A DNA stretch of 64,000 bases from Photobacterium angustum (GTDB lineage Bacteria > Pseudomonadota > Gammaproteobacteria > Enterobacterales > Vibrionaceae). This document shows, one piece after another, positions 37,553 to 46,285 of this stretch; the stretch's first letter is position 1; every line of letters starts with the position of its first letter. The stretch lies in NCBI RefSeq assembly GCF_003026365.1, contig NZ_PYOM01000005.1:1-64000 (forward strand), given 5' to 3'. Both the position numbers and the translations under genes were made by a program. Below the pieces are notes generated by a model. It was not told the origin of the DNA and made no database searches. It saw only the letters and a list, made by a program, of their open reading frames with translations.

Positions 37553-38206
37553 TTATCGAATACCGTTTAAGAACTCTGCACGTGTCGCTGAATTTTTCTT
37601 AAAAATACCACCAAGCGCTGTGGTTGTGGTTACACTGGTTGCATCCATAACACCACGTGCTTTTACGCAATAATGCGTTGCATCAATCGTAACTGCGACA
37701 TCATCACTTTCTAATAATGTTTGAAGTGCGACCAACACTTGTTGTGTTAAACGCTCTTGAACTTGTGGGCGCTGAGCAAAGAAACGAACAATACGGTTAA
37801 TTTTGGATAAACCAATAATTTTCCCACGAGGAATATAAGCAACAGTTGCTTTACCATCAATCGTTACTAAATGGTGCTCACACGTACTGGTTAGCGTGAT
37901 GTCTTTAACTCGCACCATTTCATCACACTTCATTTTATTTTCAATGACTGTGATTTTAGGGAAATTGGTATAGTCTAAGCCAGAAAACACTTCATCAACG
38001 TACATCTTCGCAATACGATGCGGGGTTTCAACCAAGCTATCATCAGTCAGATCTAGCGCGAGTAACGATAAGATCTCACGCATGTGGTATTCAATCTTTT
38101 CTTTTTTCTCTTCGCGGCTAACATTTTGTTCAACCATTGGGGTTTCAAGACCACGGGCTGCTAATGCATCACGAACTAGTACTGCAGATTCACTTAATGC
38201 TGTCAT
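37553..38206 (-). CDS. folE: GTP cyclohydrolase I
   Basis: The 217-residue enzyme makes dihydroneopterin triphosphate for folate. The zinc and active-site pattern [10 protein letters not shown], the TSTC preceding it and the later [11 protein letters not shown] are all present. ATG at 38206 is chosen because GGAGGAAAAGA stands before it; an upstream in-frame start at 38248 lacks such a site. It is divergent from moeA-moeB, an arrangement seen in Vibrionaceae, and both pathways begin from GTP. Confidence 0.96.
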   Translation of the reverse strand: MTALSESAVLVRDALAARGLETPMVEQNVSREEKKEKIEYHMREILSLLALDLTDDSLVETPHRIAKMYVDEVFSGLDYTNFPKITVIENKMKCDEMVRVKDITLTSTCEHHLVTIDGKATVAYIPRGKIIGLSKINRIVRFFAQRPQVQERLTQQVLVALQTLLESDDVAVTIDATHYCVKARGVMDATSVTTTTALGGIFKKNSATRAEFLNGIR

Positions 38207-38513
38207 TCTTTTCCTCCAACTGGCACAGGCTGAAATGCAATAAAACAAGCCTGTTTTCGCTCGCCAGCGCTAAAAACATACGCAGAATACCTCCAAATGG
38301 AAATAATTACACCTCCCATTTATTAGGGATTAGTCCAATTGGCCTAATTTTGGCATAATCAATCCCTTACAGCCCTTAACAATAAAGGGTAAAATCATAA
38401 TTAAGCGATTAACTACGTGGTTTAAAGGGCTATTAATATTTATCATTTTTACTGATGCTCTTGCTTCAAAGCCACTATGATTCAAATTAAACAATAACGA
38501 GATGGATACCATT
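38207..38513. other. Divergent promoter region folE/moeA
   Basis: About 300 bp between two divergent genes must carry both promoters. I see no clear operator. No riboswitch structure could be supported by eye. Confidence 0.5.
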
Positions 38514-39749
38514 ATGGGATGCTGCGACGTACCAGGCCTTATGCCCGTTGAAACTGCAATTGAAAATATTCTTGAGCAAGTTTCCTCTACAACTACAACA
38601 TCAACGGTAGCATTAGCCGATGCAATGGGATTAGTGCTAGCGCAAGATATTCTTTCGCCTATCAACGTACCACCATTTGCGAACTCGGCAATGGATGGTT
38701 ACGCGCTTCGTGCTGAAGACTTAGCAAATACAGATACATTGATATTAGCGGGTAAATCTTTCGCTGGTGTTCCATTTGAAGGTGAATGTCAGCAAGGTCA
38801 ATGTATACGTATTATGACAGGCGCTGAAATGCCTGCCGGTACTGATACCGTGATTATGCAAGAGGAAACGTCTGTTGATGGCGAGAACATCACTTTTAAT
38901 ATCAAGCCAAAAGCGAATGATAACGTGCGCCCAATTGGTGATGACGTAAGCCTTGGTGAAACTGTGCTAGTAACAGGTACACGTTTAACAGCGCGTGAAA
39001 TGCCTTTACTTGCATCACTTGGTATTGCCGAGTTTGAAACGTACCACCGCCCTAAAGTGGCTTTCTTTTCTACTGGTGACGAATTACGCCCAGTAGGCGA
39101 AACACTAGAAGCTGGTCAAATCTACGACAGCAACCGCTACGGTATTCGCGCCCTATTAGAAAAATTTGGTTGTGAAGTATTAGATTTAGGTATTATTCCC
39201 GATTGCCCTGAAAAACTGCGTGACGCATTTTTAAAAGGCTCAACAGAAGCTGACGTATTAATTACATCGGGTGGCGTTAGTGTCGGTGAAGCGGATTACA
39301 CCAAAGATATTTTAGATCAAGAAGGTCAAATCGGCTTTTGGAAAATCGCCATGAAACCGGGTAAACCTTTCGCGTTTGGTAAAATCAATAATGCTTGGTT
39401 CTGTGGCCTACCAGGCAACCCAGTATCAGCAATGCTGACTTTATACCAACTAGTACAACCTATGCTGGCGAAACTAGCAGGTAACAGCCAATACCAACCG
39501 CCTGTTCGTGTAAATGCAAAAGCGACAACAATGTTTAAAAAACGTCCTGGTCGTACCGATTTCCAACGTGGTATTTACAGCATTAACGCTGAAGGTCAAT
39601 TAGAAGTAGCAACAACAGGCAATCAAGGCTCAGGTGCCTTTAGTTCAATGCACCTTGCTAACTGCTTTGTGGTTCTAGAGCAAGAGCGTGGTCGTGTTCA
39701 AGCAGGTGAAGATGTAACTATAGAAATCTTCAACCACACCTTGTACTAA
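38514..39749 (+). CDS. moeA: Molybdopterin molybdenumtransferase MoeA
   Basis: The 411-residue length equals E. coli MoeA. It inserts molybdate into adenylylated molybdopterin. Conserved blocks are PPFANSAMDGYALR, GAEMPAGTDTV, STGDEL and SGGVSVGEADYT, plus GLPGNPVSAM. ATG at 38514 (MGCCDVPGLMP) fits the Vibrionaceae N-terminus; ATG at 38502 is also in frame. It is in an operon with moeB, 16 bp apart. Confidence 0.96.
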   Translation: MGCCDVPGLMPVETAIENILEQVSSTTTTSTVALADAMGLVLAQDILSPINVPPFANSAMDGYALRAEDLANTDTLILAGKSFAGVPFEGECQQGQCIRIMTGAEMPAGTDTVIMQEETSVDGENITFNIKPKANDNVRPIGDDVSLGETVLVTGTRLTAREMPLLASLGIAEFETYHRPKVAFFSTGDELRPVGETLEAGQIYDSNRYGIRALLEKFGCEVLDLGIIPDCPEKLRDAFLKGSTEADVLITSGGVSVGEADYTKDILDQEGQIGFWKIAMKPGKPFAFGKINNAWFCGLPGNPVSAMLTLYQLVQPMLAKLAGNSQYQPPVRVNAKATTMFKKRPGRTDFQRGIYSINAEGQLEVATTGNQGSGAFSSMHLANCFVVLEQERGRVQAGEDVTIEIFNHTLY

Positions 39750-39765
39750 GCAAACGGTATTTCTA

Positions 39766-40536
39766 ATGACAATAGATAACACGAATAACGTTGAACTGAC
39801 AGATAATGAAATGCTGCGTTATAACCGCCAAATCATTTTGCGTCAGTTTGATTTTGAAGGCCAAGAAGCATTAAAGGCTTCTTCTATGCTTATCCTTGGT
39901 GCTGGTGGTTTAGGCTGTGCTTCTACACAATACTTAGCCGCTGCTGGTGTGGGTAAATTAACCCTGATTGATGATGATAAGGTTGAAGTTTCTAACCTTC
40001 AGCGTCAAGTGTTACACCATGATGCTACGGTTGGCCAATTAAAGGTTGATTCTGCAAAAGAAGCGTTATGTCGTATTAACCCATATCTTACGGTAGATAC
40101 CATAGCCAAACGCTTAGCCGATGAAGCGTTACTACCACTCATTGAAAGCCACGACATTGTTTTAGATTGTAGCGATAACGTTGATACCCGTAATCAACTT
40201 AACCGCCTATGCTTTAAAACCAAAACGCCGCTTATCTCTGGCGCAGCAATTCGTATGGAAGGTCAAATCAGTGTTTACACTTACCAAGATAACGAGCCAT
40301 GTTATCAGTGTTTAAGTGCCCTATTTGGTCAACAAACATTAAGCTGTGTTGAAGCGGGCATTATGTCACCCGTTGTCGGCATCGTTGGTGCAGTTCAAGC
40401 AATGGAAGCAATCAAAGTGGTTGCCAACATGGGTACACCATTAACTGGTAAACTACTCATGCTAGATGCGCTCACAATGAGCTGGCGAGAAATGAAGTTA
40501 ATGAAACAACCCACTTGCTCAATTTGCGCTAGTTGA
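39766..40536 (+). CDS. moeB: Molybdopterin-synthase adenylyltransferase MoeB
   Basis: The 256-residue E1-like enzyme activates the C-terminal Gly of MoaD with ATP. The nucleotide site GAGGLGCASTQYLAAAGVG, the DDDKVEVSNLQRQ block and the zinc-binding pairs CYQC and CSIC near the end are visible. It follows moeA and ends the operon with a hairpin at 40543-40577. Confidence 0.96.
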   Translation: MTIDNTNNVELTDNEMLRYNRQIILRQFDFEGQEALKASSMLILGAGGLGCASTQYLAAAGVGKLTLIDDDKVEVSNLQRQVLHHDATVGQLKVDSAKEALCRINPYLTVDTIAKRLADEALLPLIESHDIVLDCSDNVDTRNQLNRLCFKTKTPLISGAAIRMEGQISVYTYQDNEPCYQCLSALFGQQTLSCVEAGIMSPVVGIVGAVQAMEAIKVVANMGTPLTGKLLMLDALTMSWREMKLMKQPTCSICAS

Positions 40537-40542
40537 TCATAT

Positions 40543-40577
40543 CCGCTGTATATCACATTCAATTGTATATACAGCGG
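40543..40577 (+). terminator. Hairpin after moeB
   Basis: CCGCTGTATAT pairs perfectly with ATATACAGCGG around a 13-nt loop, with a modest T run (TAATTCCTTT). Confidence 0.75.
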
Positions 40578-40723
40578 TAATTCCTTTAACCCGTCACTGC
40601 TTTACTAACGACTACCACTAAGTCCCCTAGCCGATCGGTTTCACACAACTCGTGCTCGAATTTATATCTCAAGCATTTTTTTGCTAAAACACCCTGATAC
40701 AAAATAAAAATTACGGGATGAAC

Positions 40724-41230
40724 ATGTTTAGTAAAAAGATCTTAGCAGTAGCCTTGCTTGCGTTGTCATTTAATGTCTCTGCAACCACAGACGGCATTCC
40801 AGCATCAAAAAAAATACTGATAGATAAGTTATTGGCACAAACGGGGCAATCCGCCGTTGCTGTCGGTAAGCAATATTCTGATTTGTTCACCCAGCAAATG
40901 ACCTTGATCTTAAAGCAATCTAAACCCGATATTAATCCCAAAGCGTTTGACATTGTAGAAGAAGAGATCAATGCCATCATGGATGAAGAGTTTGTTATTA
41001 ACGACAGCTTCAAAACCATGATGTACCCAATCTACAATAAGCATTTCACTGAAGATGAACTGCGTAAAATGATTGAAATTAACGATACAGAATTTGGCAA
41101 AAAGTTAATTCGTGTAATGCCACTTATCAGTCAAGAAGGCATGTTAGTTGGACAAGAATTTGGACAGAAATTAGGTCCGAAGATTCAAAAACGTATAACC
41201 AAACGTTTTAAAGAAGAAGGGATAAAGTAA
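40724..41230 (+). CDS. DUF2059 periplasmic protein
   Basis: The product is 168 residues with a signal peptide (ILAVALLALSFNVSA) and a DUF2059 helical domain (FTEDELRKMIEINDTEFGKKLI). ATG at 40724 is chosen because GGGA lies five bases before it; the ATG at 40718 overlaps that site. Function is unknown for the family. It is convergent with the nucleoside transporter. Confidence 0.85.
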   Translation: MFSKKILAVALLALSFNVSATTDGIPASKKILIDKLLAQTGQSAVAVGKQYSDLFTQQMTLILKQSKPDINPKAFDIVEEEINAIMDEEFVINDSFKTMMYPIYNKHFTEDELRKMIEINDTEFGKKLIRVMPLISQEGMLVGQEFGQKLGPKIQKRITKRFKEEGIK

Positions 41231-41254
41231 ACCGTTTATTCTCGGGTATTAAAA

Positions 41255-41291
41255 AGCCGACTGTGACTATTTTTCTAGTACTCAGTCGGCT
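41255..41291. terminator. Terminator between the DUF2059 gene and the nucleoside transporter
   Basis: AGCCGACTG pairs with CAGTCGGCT, with an inner ACTA/TAGT stem, between convergent genes. Confidence 0.85.
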
Positions 41292-41322
41292 CTCTTATCC
41301 AATACTATTTTTCACTCTGCTA

Positions 41323-42531
41323 CTAGAGCAATAAAATAATACTCACAATAGCTGCACTCATTAAGTTTGCCAGTACACCAGCCGCAACTGCGCGGATACC
41401 GTATTTCGCAATAAATGGACGGCGCTCAGGAATTAAGCTTCCCATACCACCAATCAAAATAGCCAGCGTTGTAATATTGGCAAAGCCACATAATGCAAAA
41501 GTAACAACAGCAAGGCTGTGTGGCGATAAGGTATCCTGCACTTTAATCATATCAATGAAAGCAACAAACTCGTTCATCACTACTTTCTGACCAATTAACG
41601 AACCAGCCGTTACCGCCTCGCTCATTGGAATACCCAGTAAAAGTGCAACTGGTGCAAACAGGTAACCAATCAACATTTGGAACGTTAAGCCATGAATACC
41701 AAAGAATTCACCAATATCGCCTAACAAGCCATTAAATAATGCAATAACACTGATAAAAGCAATCAATGTTGCACCAATTGTCACTGCCATACGCAAGCCA
41801 GACATTGCACCATCAGCCAACGCTTCAACTACATTGGTTGCTTTAGGAATTTCAACACTGGTAATTTCATTCGCTGGTAGCTTATTCTCACTCGGTGGCA
41901 TAATGATTTTTGACATTAATAAACCAGCAGGCGCAGACATAAACGCAGCGGCAATCAAGTAATTTAAATCCACCCCAACAGCGGCATAGCCCACCATCGT
42001 AGAACCTGCAACAGAAGCCAAACCACATGTCATCACCGCAAAAAGTTGTGAATCATCCATAGATTTTAAGTACGGTTTAATAACCAGTGGGACTTCAGAC
42101 ATGCCGACAAAAATGTTGGCACCAGCAGATAATGATTCAGCACGACCCGTACCTAAAATACGTTGCAGCGCACCACCAAAAATATTAACGACTTTCTGCA
42201 TAATGCCTACGTGATAAAGCATAGAAATCAGTGCAGAAAAGAAAATAATAATACCAAGTACATTAACGGCAAAGACAAAACCGATACTACCAGTCGCCAA
42301 ACCGCCGAATAAAAACGACAAACCATCTTTACCGTAATCAGTTACATAAGTAACACCGTTACTTACTGCTTGCAGTGCTGACTTACCAGCAGGAATGTAA
42401 AGCACGATCAACGCAAATAACACTTGTAGTGCAAATGCAATGCTAACCATTTTTACAGGAATACGCTTTTTATCCGTTGAGATAAGAAACGCGATAAGAA
42501 GTAGAACACATATACCTAATAGAGCAATCAT
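41323..42531 (-). CDS. Concentrative nucleoside transporter (NupC/CNT family)
   Basis: The 402-residue protein has 8-10 membrane helices and CNT signatures: GGALQRILGTGRAESLSAGANIFVGMSEVPLVIKP in the middle (key residues GQ/GxxES type) and FALCGFANITTLAILIGGMG near the end. It imports nucleosides with sodium or protons. Several paralogues are common in Vibrionaceae, so I do not assign nupC or nupX. A half CRP site (AATGTGATCT, minus strand) lies about 65 bp upstream. Confidence 0.93.
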   Translation of the reverse strand: MIALLGICVLLLIAFLISTDKKRIPVKMVSIAFALQVLFALIVLYIPAGKSALQAVSNGVTYVTDYGKDGLSFLFGGLATGSIGFVFAVNVLGIIIFFSALISMLYHVGIMQKVVNIFGGALQRILGTGRAESLSAGANIFVGMSEVPLVIKPYLKSMDDSQLFAVMTCGLASVAGSTMVGYAAVGVDLNYLIAAAFMSAPAGLLMSKIIMPPSENKLPANEITSVEIPKATNVVEALADGAMSGLRMAVTIGATLIAFISVIALFNGLLGDIGEFFGIHGLTFQMLIGYLFAPVALLLGIPMSEAVTAGSLIGQKVVMNEFVAFIDMIKVQDTLSPHSLAVVTFALCGFANITTLAILIGGMGSLIPERRPFIAKYGIRAVAAGVLANLMSAAIVSIILLL

Positions 42532-42959
42532 TGAATGAAATTTTGTTGTTACCCAAAAGAGGGTTGCATTGTATTTACACTATAAATACAAGCAAGATCA
42601 CATTGTTAGTAAGTTGTTACCAAAAGAGTGGTAATTCTAAACTTATTGCGCCAATAACAAAAAAATACATTTTATATCAACATATTAAATTTAAATGCAT
42701 TGTTTTTATTTCCATATAAAAAAAATAATTTGCTTTAACGCAATAAAATCGAAAATATCCGCGTATTTAACAAGCATGTGGGTGCTGTTATTTTCAACAA
42801 AAAATACTAATTCATTGCACGACAACCTATCACTTACGCCAGTTTACTTATTTCTAGTGCGCATCACCTTTATTGCTGAGAGGAAATAATGAGATCTGCC
42901 CTACACTACTGACCCAATGTTGGTTTACTCAAAGAGCTATAGCGCATGATGCTTATTGA
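42532..42959. other. Spacer upstream of the transporter, no gene seen
   Basis: AT-rich with short frames only, none with a ribosome site. It contains the transporter promoter and leads into an accessory patch. Confidence 0.5.
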
Positions 42960-43130
42960 GTTATCAGTTCTTATCTTTTTGTCGGAAAGCATATAAATGA
43001 TGAGGCTTGGGGAATACATTACTACGCACTTAAAAATATAGAGCCAAGCTTTAAATCGTTTAGATCTGATTATAAAAAAACTGGAACCTTCAAATGCTTT
43101 GTTAAATTTCTATTTTCCGCAGTGTTGCAT
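42960..43130 (+). pseudogene. Possible gene remnant
   Basis: An open frame without a start codon reads SYLFVGKHINDEAWGIHYYA and LKNIEPSFKSF, which looks like real protein rather than random AT-rich translation. A different frame just upstream offers an ATG (MMLIELSV near 42947) that would need a frameshift to join. The frame runs into the PhzF-like gene, which is on the other strand. I do not recognise a family; chance is possible. Confidence 0.25.
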
Positions 43131-43842
43131 TAGCTAGCAACACAATTGAGTCAGCTGAAATACGCCTTACGCCAAAATAGCCACCTGATGACGAAAGTTG
43201 ATGTACCTGAAGTGAATCTGAGTTAAGTTTTTCAAACCAATATGGGGCTAAAGAACATTGAGCAGAACCTGTAGCTAGATCTTCAGATATACCAATTTTG
43301 GGCGCGAAATATCTTAATACATACCCATTTTCACCATTCGCTGCTGTCACGATTAAAGCATGATAATTACTAAGCTGTTTAAAGCGCATATCATCAGGCT
43401 TAAAGCTTCTTACAGATTCTATAGAAGGTAAGACTAAAACTAAGTCTCGAGTTGAAAAAGCCTCAATGGCATCCACAGACAAGTCCGATATTTCTGATGG
43501 GACAGCACATGTTTCACCTTTCCAACTAGGCAACTCAAGAGTATATACACCACTCTTTTTAGCAATTGATACGTCTCCATATTTGCTACTAAAAAGTACA
43601 CTGTCGAGCTTGTACTTAGAGATAATCGCAGCACCAGCTCCTAAGCTTCCATGGCCACACAGGTTAATTTCTCCATCCATTGAAAACCAGCGAATGTGAA
43701 ATTTCCCATTATCTTTCATAACAAAAGAGGTAACTGGCAGTCCTGCTTTACAAGTTACTTCCTGTAACTCTTCATCAGAAAGCCAACTATCTAGCTCTAA
43801 TACACCACAGGGGTTACCAGAAGCCGATTCACCACTAAACAC
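43102..43842 (-). CDS. PhzF-family isomerase/epimerase, N-terminus unclear
   Basis: The 246 residues from GTG 43842 carry PhzF features: GNPCGV, the active-site region MDGEINLCGHGSLGAG, and ATGSAQCSLAPYW near the end. The open frame continues upstream as KLDIYDVFSGES, the usual first beta strand, but has no standard start codon: the codon before Lys is ATC (43863). AAGGATGATGG precedes it, and an ATG at 43870 is in another frame. Removing a single C would join MDY to KLDIYDVF. Either a frameshift has occurred or a non-standard start is used. Family members isomerise small metabolites; the substrate is unknown. Confidence 0.75.
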   Translation of the reverse strand: MFSGESASGNPCGVLELDSWLSDEELQEVTCKAGLPVTSFVMKDNGKFHIRWFSMDGEINLCGHGSLGAGAAIISKYKLDSVLFSSKYGDVSIAKKSGVYTLELPSWKGETCAVPSEISDLSVDAIEAFSTRDLVLVLPSIESVRSFKPDDMRFKQLSNYHALIVTAANGENGYVLRYFAPKIGISEDLATGSAQCSLAPYWFEKLNSDSLQVHQLSSSGGYFGVRRISADSIVLLANATLRKIEI

Positions 43843-43952
43843 ATCATAAATATCTAATTTGATAATCCATCATCCTTTTTACCATTTAACGCTTTTTAAA
43901 ACTTAAGGTCAGCTATACCGAAGCCGCGCCATACTTACTATAACGCTTTGTA

Positions 43953-44396
43953 TTAAGAAACTTGAAGGGATAATGAAAGGAAGTTTTCATCGCTTTCAGT
44001 CACTTTATAGCCAAGAGATTTGTAAAACCTTACTGCTGACACATTTCTAGTAAAGCTTGATAAGGTTACATGACTACGCCCTTGCTCTCTCGCTATCTCG
44101 TGAAGCATATTCATTACCCTTTCACCCAATTTTTGATTTTGGTATTCTGGAAATACAATCAATAAATGTACATGAAGTGCATTCTCGTAAGGCTTGAAGC
44201 ATAACATTCCAACTTGTATTTTATTGAGATAAATCCAATAAAACCAATGCGGCTCATAGTCATTTTTTAAACGATTGAACTGAAACTCATCACACCAACC
44301 AAAAACGTCATCAATATGCGTATAAAGCCCTTGTTTCACAATAGAAAATAGGCTTTCAAAATCATCTATTTCTATTTGTTTTAGTTGTATATCCAT
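43953..44396 (-). CDS. GNAT-family N-acetyltransferase
   Basis: The product is about 147 residues from ATG 44396 (MDIQLKQIEIDD). The GNAT core is visible: VHLLIVFPEYQNQKLGERVMNML (motif A, acetyl-CoA loop) and NVSAVRFYKSLGYKV (motif B). Longer upstream in-frame starts run through the dispersed repeat at 44402-44518, so the shorter start is preferred. It acetylates an unknown amine. With the PhzF-like gene it forms a same-strand accessory pair, separated by about 110 bp. Confidence 0.85.
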   Translation of the reverse strand: MDIQLKQIEIDDFESLFSIVKQGLYTHIDDVFGWCDEFQFNRLKNDYEPHWFYWIYLNKIQVGMLCFKPYENALHVHLLIVFPEYQNQKLGERVMNMLHEIAREQGRSHVTLSSFTRNVSAVRFYKSLGYKVTESDENFLSLSLQVS

Positions 44397-44401
44397 ATGC
44401 C

Positions 44402-44518
44402 TCATAACGTTTAAATAACGCCTATTTACTTGCCAAAAAGGTTTGAAATACCTAAATAACAACACTTCAATGAAAAATGGCAGCGCGAGTAAACGTCCTA
44501 TACAGGCTCTCGTTATAA
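44402..44518 (-). repeat. Dispersed attC-like palindromic repeat, copy 1
   Basis: The ends are TCATAACG and CGTTATAA. The arms TATTTACTTGCC and GGCAGCGCGAGTAAAC pair imperfectly, with unpaired extra bases on one side. The same layout and much of the sequence recur at 63067-63181. Each copy ends a few bases before the start of a minus-strand gene. This resembles integron attC architecture, but core sites do not match GTTRRRY exactly, so it may be another intergenic repeat. Confidence 0.6.
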
Positions 44519-44793
44519 TTAACTAATCCTCGTACCGAAGAAATCTATACTTCTGTGTACCCGATTCGTCATAAACGCCTTTTTTGTAGCATTACTTTTG
44601 ACCCAACTCTTATAGGATAACCTTGGGGTAGCCTAACTTTTATTGCCTCTACTCTATAGGTATAAATACAAGTAACCAATGTTTATTCCCTACTACTGTA
44701 TGCATCGTGACACGATCCACCATCCTTCCGCTACTGACTTCGATACTATTTATGCTAGTGTTACGAAAAATAGTAAAAAAGAAGAACATTAAA
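44519..44793. other. Spacer before the glutaredoxin gene
   Basis: I see no supported gene here. An in-frame GTG-like extension of the glutaredoxin from 44707 has no ribosome site and would add a hydrophobic leader. Confidence 0.5.
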
Positions 44794-45027
44794 ATGAAAC
44801 GTATTGTCTTATTTAGCCAGAAAAGCTGCTCAAACTGTAAAGATGCACAACAGTACATGACGAGCAAAAACTACAGTTATCGTTTGGTTGATATCAGCTC
44901 ACCCAAAGGAAGAAAAGAATTTAATAGTACTGGTGCTAGGTCTGTGCCTGTTTTAAAAGTGGGTGATCAAGTGTTAATTGGCTGGAATATTACCAAGTTT
45001 GAAAAAGCATTAAAGTCGAAAGACTAA
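44794..45027 (+). CDS. Glutaredoxin-like protein
   Basis: The 77-residue protein begins MKRIVLFSQKSCSNCKDAQQ, with the redox pair CSNC at residues 12-15, and has the cis-Pro motif SVPVLKVGDQ near 54. That fits the thioredoxin fold of glutaredoxin or NrdH-like proteins. ATG 44794 is preferred on family length; the ribosome site (GAAGAA) is modest. It is cytosolic, with a disulfide reduction role. Confidence 0.85.
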   Translation: MKRIVLFSQKSCSNCKDAQQYMTSKNYSYRLVDISSPKGRKEFNSTGARSVPVLKVGDQVLIGWNITKFEKALKSKD

Positions 45028-45079
45028 GAAGCTATTTAACTGAATTTCCCGGTAATTTACTGTTATTTCAAGTATAAAA

Positions 45080-45103
45080 AAACCGACAGCATGTGTCGGT
45101 TTT
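45080..45103. terminator. Terminator between glutaredoxin and CvfB-like genes
   Basis: AAACCGACA pairs with TGTCGGTTT around GCATG, with T/A runs on both sides. Confidence 0.9.
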
Positions 45104-45130
45104 CTTTTACTCAATTTATCGAGCAAGTTA

Positions 45131-45973
45131 TTAGTCGTTGTCGTTTAAGCGAATACCTTCTCGCTCAATAACAATCAACCCTTTTTTGTATAAGCCACCA
45201 ATGGTTTTCTTAAAGGTTGCTTTACTTGTACGGAAAACTTGGAAGATTTCATCAGGAGTTGATTTATCACTCACAGGGATAAAGCCACCTTTACGCTCTA
45301 ACGAGGTTAAGATTTTATCCGCTAGATCGTCAACACGATCTTTACCCATTTTCTGTAGTGATAGGTTTAACTTACCATCTGGACGAATTTCTTTAATGTA
45401 AGCTTTTAATGCTTTACCAATAAATAGCTTACCAAATGATTCTGTTTTAAAGAAAAGTCCCCAGTGTTTACCTTCAACCACGGCTTTAAAACCAAGATCT
45501 GTTACTTCAGCAATAATTACCTGCACTTCTTGACCGATTTGGTAAGTTGCCGGTGTCTTATCTAAGTAACGGTTAAATTTAGTAGTACCCACAATACGAC
45601 CAGACGCTTTGTCTGTGTATACGTGAATAACCACTTCTTGACCTTCTTCTAAACGACGGCGTTGCTCACTAAATGGAATAAGCAAATCTTTCGTTAAACC
45701 CCAATCAACAAACGCACCAATGTTGGTTACACCTACTACACGTAGCTTTGCGAAATCGCCAACTTGTGCATAAGGTTCTGTTGTTGTTGCAATTACTTCG
45801 TCATTCGAGTCGAAGTAAATAAATACCTTTAACTTATCGCCTAGCTCGGTACCTGCTGGAACTGAGTTCTTAGGTAACAGGATATTACCGAAGTCTTCAC
45901 CACCATCAAGAAATACGCCAAAATCTACTAGTTTGACGACTTCTAGTGTGTTGTATTTTCCAATTCTAATCAT
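45131..45973 (-). CDS. CvfB/YitL-like S1 RNA-binding protein
   Basis: The 280-residue protein contains S1-type OB segments (KLVDFGVFLDGG, VVGVTNIGAFVDWGLTKDLLIPF and a third around residue 145-210). A C-terminal winged helix follows (TPDEIFQVFRTSKATFKKTIGGLYKKGLI). This order is that of CvfB of Gram-positive bacteria and the YitL proteins of gammaproteobacteria, which bind RNA and affect gene expression. It is monocistronic and cytosolic. Confidence 0.9.
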   Translation of the reverse strand: MIRIGKYNTLEVVKLVDFGVFLDGGEDFGNILLPKNSVPAGTELGDKLKVFIYFDSNDEVIATTTEPYAQVGDFAKLRVVGVTNIGAFVDWGLTKDLLIPFSEQRRRLEEGQEVVIHVYTDKASGRIVGTTKFNRYLDKTPATYQIGQEVQVIIAEVTDLGFKAVVEGKHWGLFFKTESFGKLFIGKALKAYIKEIRPDGKLNLSLQKMGKDRVDDLADKILTSLERKGGFIPVSDKSTPDEIFQVFRTSKATFKKTIGGLYKKGLIVIEREGIRLNDND

Positions 45974-46285
45974 GTATCAGGTACTCTCTGCGTAGGCAAC
46001 GACACGCGTTTGGTGATGTTGCTTCAATATCTTTATCAATCAATTTATTAGCTGCATGATGAATTAGCTATATCTCGCTAATCAATCGGCTATAATGCAC
46101 GTGTTGTGCTTAGATTGCTGCATTATACGTGATGTTGGTTCGCAACGCCTGACCTATCTGCATTTATTTGATGATTTTTCATGCTATCAGCGCAAACTTA
46201 TATAGTTAACAGTAATATTTAAAACCAACTTATTCTAAAATTAATAGATTAAGTTATTGTTGTAGATCTTGGAGGGTATCAATAA
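45974..46285. other. Divergent promoter region
   Basis: It lies between the CvfB-like gene and a divergent membrane-protein gene. A TATAAT at 46091-46096 could be a plus-strand -10 element. No RNA or gene is seen. Confidence 0.5.

Noticed and set aside
38330-38665. Minus-strand frame over the moeA start
   Set aside because: It overlaps the well-conserved moeA N-terminus and promoter; composition is that of a shadow frame.
43884-43950. Complete attC site between the GNAT and PhzF-like genes
   Set aside because: The right-hand core fits, but the left end (CTTAATACAAAGCG) and arms do not pair with it, so only the boundary resemblance is reported.
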